Assembly: GCA_036939975.1 (NCBI GenBank)
Contig: JALLPB010000010.1
Coordinates: 1 to 41,869, forward strand
Reading direction: 5' to 3'
From: Cyclostephanos tholiformis
Taxonomy: Eukaryota; Bacillariophyta; Thalassiosirophyceae; Thalassiosirales; Thalassiosiraceae
DNA length: 41,869 bases
Under the pieces are notes generated by a model that was given only the letters and a program-made list of their open reading frames with translations, was not told where the DNA came from and ran no database searches. Position 1 is the first letter of the stretch. Each line of letters starts with the position of its first letter. The position numbers and the translations under genes were made by a program. Shown here piece after piece: positions 30,801 to 38,522 of this stretch.

Positions 30801-33800
30801 CGTCGTCATTGTTGTTCTCGTTGTTGTTGCCGTTGTGGTTGTCGTCATTGTTTTCGTTCTCGTCCTTGCCGCCATCGCTGTCACCGTCGTCGTCCCCTCC
30901 CCCCCCCCACGGAGGTCCGGGAGGAGGTGACAACAACAACGATGACTGGCGGCAATCAGTCATTGGGGGGGCGTCGTCGTAGTCATCATCGTCGTCCTCG
31001 CGTGACGACCGGTCGGCCCTCTGGAAGAGCCTGGACCTGCGCGACCGGGAGGAAGCGGTCATCCTTGTCCCAATGGCGGTCGTCCGGACAAGGGCCTTGG
31101 TTGATAGGATAGCACTGTCGGCTGCTGAGGAGAAGGATGGAGGAGAATGGTAGATGAGTTTAGTCGATGATGGAGGAACTATGCTGGAGGAGTAACACTG
31201 AAAAAGGCAAAACCTGCTTACATGTATGTAGACATTCACATGTACGATACTCGAAAGGAGGGTCATTGGAGTCATTTGAGTGAAATTTGAGAGTGATCCA
31301 TGTACGAAGGAATTGATACAATAGGAATAATTTTTTTACTTTTTTTTACTTTTTACAAATTCCTATTCCAAAAGTAAAGGTACACCTATTTTTTTTTGGA
31401 AAAAGTAATAAGAAAAGTAGGAATTCCTATTTTTCCTATAGGAAAATGCAACCTAGTGTTCAGGTGAGGGGTGGGTTGGGGGGAGGGTTGTTTTCTTTTC
31501 TTTTCAAACTGGATTTTTCATATTTTCCCTTTCCCTCGTCGCCTCTCTTGGGAGCCAACTCAAGGGTTTTTTTTGAGTGGGGGGGGGGGGGATTTGGTGT
31601 AATGAAAACCTGCCCATTCCCGTCTTCCCCTCCTCCCCTCCATCCGCTTTTGAATCTTTGGGATGAACTTCTTTTGTGAAAGCCCCCCGTCCGTCATTAT
31701 CCCTTCAACTCACATTCCTTTGACGCGTTCCCCTTTTTACCAATGATATTGTGTCCTTCTTTTCAATTAGTTGCCATCAGCCTGCGAGATACGATCCAAT
31801 CATGATCCTAAATTCTACCTCCGATACACAGTCCATTGATGAGGATTCTTACGTCTGCGCGATTGCACTTACTCGGCACCGATATTTGTCAACGTTCGGT
31901 ACACGTGCGGATGGCAGATAGTTGTCAAGAAGAAGGTCGTCATCGGACGTATGCCCATCATGCTTTGGTCATCAAAGTACCTGCTCAGGGATAAGAGCGA
32001 GCGGGAATTGGCCAGGATGAAGGAGTGCCCCTACGACCCCGGCAGATACTTCATAGTGAAGGGGGTGGAGAAGGTCATACTGATACAGGAACAGCTATCG
32101 AAGAATAGGGTAATCATCGAGGAGGATCCCAAGACGAAGTGCGTCTCGGCGTCGATCACTAGCTCCACGCGCGAGCGCAAGTCGAAGGCTTATATCTTCA
32201 TGAAACACGGCAGGCTCTTTCTGAAGCACAACACCCTCGCTGACGACGTGCCGATATGCGTGGCGATGAAGGCCATGGGCGTCGAGAGCGATATCGAATT
32301 CGTGCAGAGCGTCGGATCGGAGCCGGAGGTCGTGGACGCGCTCGCGCTTAGCCTTGAGGAGCCGACGAAGCTCGGCATCGTCACCCAGAGGCAGGCGCTT
32401 AGGTATATCGGGAACAAGATGAGGGCGAAGAGCGCGTTAACCTGGGGAAAGAGCCCTTTCGGCACAGGCGGGAGCACGAGGAAGCTGAGCCCGGAAGATG
32501 AGGCGCGGAATGTCCTAGCCGACGTCGTCTTGAGTCACGTCCCCGTGGAGGACTTCAATTTCCGCACCAAGGTGATTTACGTCGGTTACATCGTGCGACG
32601 TCTCATCATGGTCCATCTGGGGAAATGTCCCCTCGACGATAAGGATTATTACGGCAATAAAAGGCTTGAGCTGGCGGGAAGTTTGCTCTCTCTCTTATTC
32701 GAGGATCTTTTCAAACATTTTAATGCGGACCTAAAGAGGCAGACAGACATGGTTCTGTCAAAGCCTAATCGTGCCCAGGCCTACGATGTCATCAAATCGA
32801 TACGACCCGATTCGATCACGTACGGAATGATGTCGGCGATATCGAGCGGCAATTGGGTCCTGAAGCGCTTTCGAATGGACCGAGCCGGTGTGACCCAAGT
32901 GCTTTCACGCCTGAGTTACATGAGCGCTCTTGGCATGATGACGCGAGTCAATAGCCAGTTCGAGAAGACCCGAAAGGTCTCCGGACCACGCTCGTTGCAG
33001 GCCAGTCAATGGGGAATGTTGGTGCGTTTTACACTTTTCGACCCCCTTTCGTTGTTTTCACAAACATCTCTCTTGTCTCGATTTTTTTACTCACAATTTC
33101 CTCCTCTCACAATTTCATCCTTTGATACGCCAGTGTCCGGCTGACACACCTGAAGGCGAGGCGTGTGGCCTCGTAAAAAATCTTGCTTTGCTTGCCCATA
33201 TTACCACAGACGAGGAGTCGGGTCCGATCGAACGCCTTTGTATCGATCTAGGCGTTGAAGACGTACGGCTGCTGTCGGGTCACGAGATTCACTCTCGTAA
33301 CGCTTTCCTAGTGCTCTTGAATGGTTTGATCCTAGGCGTGCACACGCGTCCCATATGGCTTGTGAAAAGCCTACGCACATTGCGCCGACAGGGTCAGGTG
33401 GGCGAATTCGTGAGTTTCTACCTCCACGACGGACAGAAGGCGGTTCACATTGCGACCGATGGCGGTCGCGTGTGCAGACCTCTGATCATCGTCGATGACA
33501 AGACTTCTCTCCCGCGATTGAAACAGGTACATATCGAAGGTCTGGCTTTGGGCAGCATTCACATTAAGGATCTGCTACGCCAGGGTGTGGTAGAATACAT
33601 AGATGTGAATGAGGAGAACAATTGCTTGATTGCGGTCGCCGAGAGGGAGTTAGAATTTCGAAGGTGTGCCTTAGCTGAGGATATGAGGTTGGGAAGAGTG
33701 AGGGAATGGATGGCATACACACATCTGGAAATCGATCCAATGACGTTGTTGGGAGTGGTTGCAGGGCTCATCCCGAACCCCCATCATAACCAAAGTCCTC

Positions 33801-35605
33801 GGTAAGTTCACGATTCATCTATTGCTCAATTTAAATTAGCTACTTATCTGAATCCTAACTTATGTGGTTTAACCATCATCCAAGAAATACATATCAGTCG
33901 GCCATGGGCAAACAAGCCATCGGCACGATCGCTATCAATCAATATGTTCGATTCGATGGTCTCATATACACTATGGTTTACCCTCAAAAACCGATGGTCA
34001 AAACAAGAACTCTTGATCTAGTAAATTTCGATAGCGTTCCAGCTGGTCAAAACGCGTGCATCGCCGTCATGTCGTACAGTGGTTACGATATTGAAGACGC
34101 TGTAGTAGTCAACAAAGCCTCTATTGATCGTGGATTCGGTCGATGTATGGTGATCAAGAAGCAGCAAGCTAGCGTCCGACGTTATCAGAACGGGTGAGTA
34201 CAGGGCGTGCTATCTAGGATCTGCACGACGTTTCCCTTCTCATTCAAATATGAAATAACTTCCATGTATCTATCTCGCTGCAGCACTATGGATCGTACCT
34301 GTGCCGCCCCAGACCCCGCGGCCTTTCCCGATGGCGAGGAAGATAAACGATATGCTCGTTATCGAGCAGTCGACAAGGATGGTCTGTGCATGGTCGGAGA
34401 GCTTTTAGACAATGGAACCGTAATGATTAATAAAGAATGTGAGTTCGGGATATGCTGTTTGAAAAACCCGGGGTGTCTCCTTCCCTTTCAAAACTGAATC
34501 CACCAAATTCGTTAACTTTTTGCAGCACCGACGGATACGAGCACTCCGGTGGAAAGATTGATGCAAGTGGACTACAAGTATTCTGGGATGTCTTATCGGT
34601 CAAGTGCACCGTCATATGTCGACCGCGTACTCATTTCTTCGAATGAGTCTGAGCAATTCCTGTAAGTTCATTCTTTTATTGGATAAACGGTGACATCAGT
34701 CTTAGCACTCTCTGATTTGTGATTATTATCATTACTTCGGTTGCACAGTATCAAGGTCATGACGAGACAAACACGGCGACCAGAGCTTGGAGATAAATTC
34801 GCTTCTCGCCATGGTCAAAAGGGTGTCTGTGGACTTATTGTTCCACAAGAAGATTTGCCGTTTAATGAACAGGGCATTCCCCCCGATCTCATCATGGTGA
34901 GCATATTTGCGTTTTTCGTACCAACTTCCAACATTAGTCTCGAACCCAACCCGCTCACAATTAAGCTACATTTCTATCCAGAACCCTCATGGCTTCCCTT
35001 CACGCATGACTGTCGGAAAGTTAATCGAACTTCTCACGGGAAAGGCTGGAGTCTTCGAGGGGCGACAGGCCTACGCCTCGGCCTTTGGGGAAGAGTTTGG
35101 CTCGACAGACACCGTCCAAAGTGCTGAGCTTGCATTGATACGAAACGGATTTAACTATACCGGTAAAGACGTCTATTACAGCGGTGTCAATGGAGCGCCA
35201 CTCGATGCTTACGTCTTCTCCGGTCCTGTTTTCTATCAAAAGCTCAAGCATATGGTCCTTGACAAAATGCACGCCCGCTCCAGAGGTCCGCGGGCTGTTC
35301 TCACTCGCCAACCAACCGAAGGTCGTTCTCGTGATGGAGGACTTCGACTTGGTGAGATGGAGCGTGATTGTCTCATCGCTTACGGCGCAAGTAATCTCAT
35401 CATGGAGAGGCTCATGCATTCCAGCGACGCGTTCTCTGCAAGCGTTTGTTCAACGTGCGGGTTATTGCAATACCAGAATTGGTGCCAATTTTGTCGCAGT
35501 GGGGAGAAAGTGGTAGATATTCGACTACCGTACGCCTGTAAATTGCTATTTCAGGAGCTGCAAGCTATGAATGTATTGCCAAGATTAATGTTAAAAGATG
35601 TCTAG
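24862..35605 (+). CDS. RPC2: RNA polymerase III second-largest subunit (RPC2), exon 2 damaged
   Basis: Beta-like subunit of Pol III, which transcribes tRNA and 5S rRNA genes. Exons: 24862-25698, 31771-33021, 33134-33801, 33885-34193, 34284-34438, 34526-34661, 34749-34896, 34982-35605. All introns are GT-AG and the phases agree, totalling 1,376 codons including the stop. Exon 1 ends in [20 protein letters not shown]. Later exons carry [91 protein letters not shown] and a C-terminal CSTCG...WCQFC zinc site. HNTLADDVP and the exon 3 DVNEEN point to RPC2 rather than RPB2 or RPA2. There are about 240 low-complexity residues before the first conserved block, far more than in animals or yeast. Two in-frame TGA codons (31837-31842) and a missing stretch break exon 2. 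Intron 1 is about 6.1 kb and contains a Copia element. Confidence 0.9.
25693..25805 (+). repeat. Left copy of 113-bp duplication at RPC2 exon 1/intron 1
   Basis: It begins GTTCAGGTGAGGGGTGGG (the last 6 exon bases plus the splice donor) and ends GGAGCCACCTCGAGGGTT, next to the single N at 25806. It is nearly identical to 31458-31567. Confidence 0.88.
25806..25806. other. Ambiguous base (N)
   Basis: This is the only non-ACGT base in the window. It falls exactly at the end of the duplicated segment and at the truncated end of the Copia element, so it probably marks an assembly join. Confidence 0.9.
25820..26948 (-). pseudogene. Copia-2 reverse transcriptase, truncated
   Basis: The main frame 26948-26109 includes [20 protein letters not shown], motif [16 protein letters not shown] and motif [13 protein letters not shown] with both aspartates. 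The C-terminal part continues in another frame (26260-25910: [19 protein letters not shown], then [10 protein letters not shown]) and breaks off beside the N. A frameshift lies near 26150-26250. Confidence 0.85.
26980..28205 (-). pseudogene. Copia-2 integrase, several frameshifts
   Basis: The pre-integrase region reads [20 protein letters not shown] in a frame shifted from the protease ORF. Catalytic residues can be traced across frames: aspartate in [14 protein letters not shown] (27999-28001), aspartate in [13 protein letters not shown] (27836-27838) and glutamate in SANEHEP (27758-27760). Downstream come [22 protein letters not shown] and [11 protein letters not shown], then a Pro/Asp-rich linker ending [14 protein letters not shown]. 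Stops and at least three frameshifts occur, so it is inactive. Confidence 0.83.
28190..29272 (-). pseudogene. Copia-2 Gag C-terminus, CCHC knuckle and protease
   Basis: Open frame of 360 aa. [14 protein letters not shown] is a perfect CCHC zinc knuckle (C-x2-C-x4-H-x4-C). It is followed by an acidic/serine linker ([15 protein letters not shown]) and the protease signature [15 protein letters not shown] (aspartate at 28649-28651). The frame ends by a shift at about 28205, where the true sequence continues as [11 protein letters not shown]. Confidence 0.85.
29040..30249 (-). pseudogene. Copia-2 Gag, interrupted
   Basis: The start is at 30249 ([15 protein letters not shown]), an Arg/Gly-rich N-terminus. 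The frame runs to TGA at 29929-29931, continues in the same frame to about 29310 ([40 protein letters not shown]), then shifts frame to [19 protein letters not shown] and shifts again to the CCHC frame. It is the particle-forming Gag of the element, no longer intact. Confidence 0.82.
30289..30523 (-). repeat. Copia-2 5' LTR
   Basis: A 235-bp segment begins TGTTGGAGTAATG and ends TCTCCCAACA on the plus strand, so both strands start TGTTGG. This is the usual Copia LTR tip. It lies 40 bp upstream of the Gag start on the minus strand. A TATA-like TTTTTATAAGC on the minus strand near 30350 fits an LTR promoter. No second copy is present in the window, so the boundaries rest on the tips and position only. 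Confidence 0.65.
30524..31457. other. Low-complexity segment between Copia-2 LTR and duplicated junction
   Basis: This segment is rich in GTC/GAC-type triplet repeats (30640-31000), followed by A/T-homopolymer-rich sequence (31320-31450). A minus-strand frame 31275-30793 (or its internal start [14 protein letters not shown]) reads as an Asp/Asn/Gly-rich protein piece, and a plus-strand frame 30539-30772 is Ser/Pro-rich. Neither is recognisable. It could be a fragment of another gene cut by the LTR, or simple repeat. It is not homologous to RPC2. Confidence 0.45.
31458..31567 (+). repeat. Right copy of 113-bp duplication of RPC2 exon 1/intron 1 junction
   Basis: It again reads GTTCAGGTGAGGGGTGGG through CTCTTGGGAGCCAACTC, with a handful of substitutions against 25693-25805. 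After it the intron continues normally to the acceptor TTTTCAATTAG at 31770. Confidence 0.88.
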
Positions 35606-35774
35606 GCAACCATTTCGATGCTAAAATAAATCCACAGTATGCAACAAGTTTTCTCTAAGCTTTGAAAAGGCTGTGATCTCAAGGAATCCAAATAGAGTCA
35701 TGCCCACGTTGATTATCTATGATTACAAATAACTACCGTCGTCGTTATCGTCGAGTGGTTAAAAAACAACGCCG
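35606..35774. other. Short convergent intergenic region
   Basis: About 170 bp separate the RPC2 stop and the stop of the minus-strand FG-GAP gene. It must hold both 3' ends. No terminator-like structure was recognised. Confidence 0.4.
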
Positions 35775-37961
35775 TCACCCTCTGATTATCTCCTCCGAAC
35801 CAAGCAAATTAAATTCTTTGGTCTCGCCCTGGCCAAATGATCCTCCCGAGACAATAACTTCACCGTTAAATTCGATTTGGTAGAATACGTCAAACCATTC
35901 AGTTGATCTGAAATAAAAGGGTATGACAGCAAAGGATGTGGAGAATGAGAGACGCTTTAAAAGTCGCACAGCTGACGAAAACCATATCTGAAAAAAAAGC
36001 ACTCACGTCCCGTCGTTGTAATTATCGTAAATTGTGAATTGGTAAATGCCATCAGTCAAACAAAAGCTCCGCGTGTCTGTGGTAAATTCCAACGAATCAG
36101 GATATGGTGGTGAGATAGCAATGGTTGAAGTTAAACCTTGAGAAAGGCCTACTATCTCCCATGTAATATAGGAGGGATGCGCATCAAGACTGATAACGAC
36201 GTCAATCTCATTACAGTCAGGTGTAGGTGATGGAGTTGGATTGGATGTAGTAGGCGATGAAATAGGACTGAAGGACGAAAATTCTTCGAGCATAGCGGCG
36301 GTAACAGGATCGAACGAGGGTACCGAGGACTCGCGCACGCACCCTGTGAAATCATATGCATAGATTTCCTCTGTCTGGGCCACAAGTATATGACCACCCG
36401 ATAGTGAAACAGACGCGGCCTTGTATCCCGCATAATATCCCTCGCTCTCAAGCACGAACGATTCTCGTACCCATTCTTGACTACTAGTCAGATCGCGTGT
36501 ATAGACGTATACTTCGTTTGCCACTGACAATGTCATCATATTTGTGATTGCGTCAATTCGCAAAGGATATTCATACAATGGATCTGGATTCACTACTGTC
36601 TCAAAGCTCAACTGCTGGCTCAAAACGAATTCTTGACCTTCTCGCTTGTAGAAGAATAAACCCCCAGAAAGGGTGGAATATGCGAGCTGATTCCCACTCA
36701 TGGATATGGAGCTGATGGCACCATTTTCCACATCTACATTTTCGATCTCTTGGAATCTATTCACTTGAATGACTTCTTCACCACTCTCCCCCTCAAGTCG
36801 ATCAATTTGATAGAGTACAACATTGATATCACAATCAGCAGACACGGCAACTAAGGGGAGAATGACCTGCACAGAGTGACCATAGAATTCCCCCGCACAC
36901 AAATCATCTGGTCGAACACGCTCAATCTGGACCCAATCCGTGGATTTCTCGTCCTTCGCAAAGATTGTAAAACTTCCCCTACTATTTGATTCGTCAGGAG
37001 CACCCACAACGATTACATCGCCATCAATATCAACGGATGCTCCAAAATGTGAATTTGCGTATTGGTCCATCATGATAATTGGCGAAGCTTGTCTATACTC
37101 GATGGGAATGTAGGAGCCCTTCCTCTGATGCCATGTTGACGACGTGGGGTCCCTCTCATAGATGAATATTGCACCCGTTTGAACCAATCCTCCGTCTGCG
37201 TTCAGGTTGATCAACGATGCCTTCGGCGCTCCAACGACGGCGGTGTTCCCAGATATCGCGACGGACTTGACGTCGCCAACGTTCACCATGAGGCCAAACA
37301 CCTCTGCCCTCGACCATGTCTTCGTATCCTGATCCAACGAGAAGAAGGCGACATATCCCGACCCAGATGCTACTATGGCCTGATTCCCATCGATCGCGAT
37401 CTGGGGGTAATGTGCCTGTAGATTTTTTATACCCAATTTCTGTATATTCTCATCCTCCAGGAACGTATTGCATGCCACCACTGGTCCGAAGAGAATGTCT
37501 TCATTTGCGATTGCGATGGCTCCATCCTCACGGGGGATAAATGATGCATCATCTTCGTTACTTTGAGAGTTGTGACTTTCCTCAAGAACAAAATACAATG
37601 TGATTGTACCAGAAATGAAAAGCAGCAATCCAATGATGAAAGCGATTCTTGCTCGCTTTCGCTTCAGCCACAGCCACTTACGACCCTGACCATCAACATC
37701 AGTCGTTCTCATAATGCCATCTCCATTGATAATGACCCCACATTCCTCGTCGGCATAACCTTGGTCGTCGCGAGCATTCGAGTCTCCGTTAGAAACGCGC
37801 AAGGTAGTTCCGCTGCAGATGGAGCGGTCGTTCTCCTGATCGATATTGTCATTCCCTTGGTCTACTTTCTCTCGCATGGACTCGAGGATTTCGAGAAGCT
37901 CAGGCTCACGTCCTTCGTATTCTTTGATTAACTCGTCGACATGATCGATTTCGGTAGGCAT
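35775..37961 (-). CDS. Type II membrane protein with FG-GAP beta-propeller
   Basis: CDS: complement(join(35775-35907, 36007-37961)), 695 aa; ATG at 37961-37959. Residues 1-104 are acidic and presumably cytosolic. A membrane helix follows basic residues (KRKRAR, then about 105-125, ending TLYFVLEE). The outer part carries FG-GAP-type repeats as in integrin alpha propellers: HFGASVDIDGDVIVVGAPDE is the clearest, with VAISGNTAVVGAPKA and weaker copies such as FYGHSVQV and MSGNQLAY. A Ser/Thr/Pro linker (SPISSPTTSNPTPSPTPDC) leads to a C-terminal beta domain (WEIVGL... FTIYDNYNDG). The 99-bp intron (35908-36006) splices NYNDGT to STEWFDVFY, which completes that domain. A surface or vesicle adhesion role is likely by analogy. 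The start region is partly duplicated at 38197-38522. Confidence 0.88.
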
Positions 37962-38196
37962 TACTGCTCATTCAATTGAACATTAACGACAAGATTGAGC
38001 GTAGTAGTAGAGGCGAAGGGGGAAATGCGATGGGTAAAAGAGATTTCAGAGTGTGGACGCAAAGAAATGGTTCGATTCAATTATTGTCAAGACTGTGCCT
38101 ATCGCTCTCTCTTGAACTTACACTCTCGAACCAGCCTTGTGATTGATGCATGGAATCCCACCAATGTCCCGGTCGCTGCCTGCTGCCTTCTCTCTC
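37871..38196. repeat. Tandem duplication, copy A (326 bp)
   Basis: It starts CTCGCATGGACTCGAGGAT inside the FG-GAP gene, includes that gene's start codon and 5' flank (ATTGAGCGTAGTAGTAGAG), and ends with sequence equivalent to the 3' end of the neighbouring repeat-protein gene. It matches 38197-38522 throughout with scattered substitutions and small indels. Confidence 0.88.
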
Positions 38197-38287
38197 CTCG
38201 CATGGACTCGAGGATCTCAAGAAGCTCGGCCTCACGTCCCTCATATTCTTTGATTAACTCGTCGACGTGATCGATCTGGCTTGGCAT
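38099..38287 (-). CDS. Small chimeric ORF created by tandem duplication
   Basis: 62 aa. Residues 1-29 (MPSQIDHVDELIKEYEGREA and on to about ESMR) are nearly identical to the N-terminus of the FG-GAP protein. Residues 31 to 62 (ERRQQAATGTLVGFHASI...LVRECKF) match the C-terminus of the repeat protein ending at 38399. The fusion arises because the 326-bp duplication joins the start of one gene to the end of the other. The start codon and upstream flank are the duplicated equivalent of the FG-GAP promoter, so transcription is plausible. The stop TAG stands where the parental gene has CAG. There is no evidence of function; it may be a fortuitous ORF. Confidence 0.5.
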   Translation of the reverse strand: MPSQIDHVDELIKEYEGREAELLEILESMRGERRQQAATGTLVGFHASITRLVRECKFKRER

Positions 38288-38522
38288 TACTGCTCATTCA
38301 ATGAAACATTAACGATGGGATTGAGCGTAGTAGTAGAGTCGGAGTGGGAAATGCAGGGGGTAAAAGTTGAGAGTGTGGACTCAATGAAATGGTTCGATTC
38401 AATTCTGCCAAGATATTTGTGCCTGTCGCTCTCTTATGAACTTACACTCTCGAACCAGCTTAATGACTGATGCATGGAACCCCAATAGCGTCCTGGACGC
38501 TACCTGTTGCCTCCTCTTCTCC
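38197..38522. repeat. Tandem duplication, copy B (326 bp)
   Basis: Second unit, directly abutting copy A. It contains the ATG of the chimeric ORF and the genuine 3' end of the minus-strand repeat-protein gene. The right edge dissolves into CTCCTC-rich sequence. Confidence 0.85.

Noticed and set aside
30379..30930. Plus-strand 183-codon ORF with a long Val/Ile stretch resembling membrane helices
   Set aside because: The hydrophobic run is the translation of GTC/GTT triplet repeats. The same DNA reads as Asp/Asn-rich on the other strand, and the ORF starts inside an LTR.
25693..31567. The 113-bp flanking repeats read as LTRs or a target duplication of Copia-2
   Set aside because: They contain RPC2 exon and splice-donor sequence, are too long for a 5-bp Copia duplication and lack TG...CA ends. 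The real LTR tips (TGTTGG...CCAACA) lie at 30289-30523.
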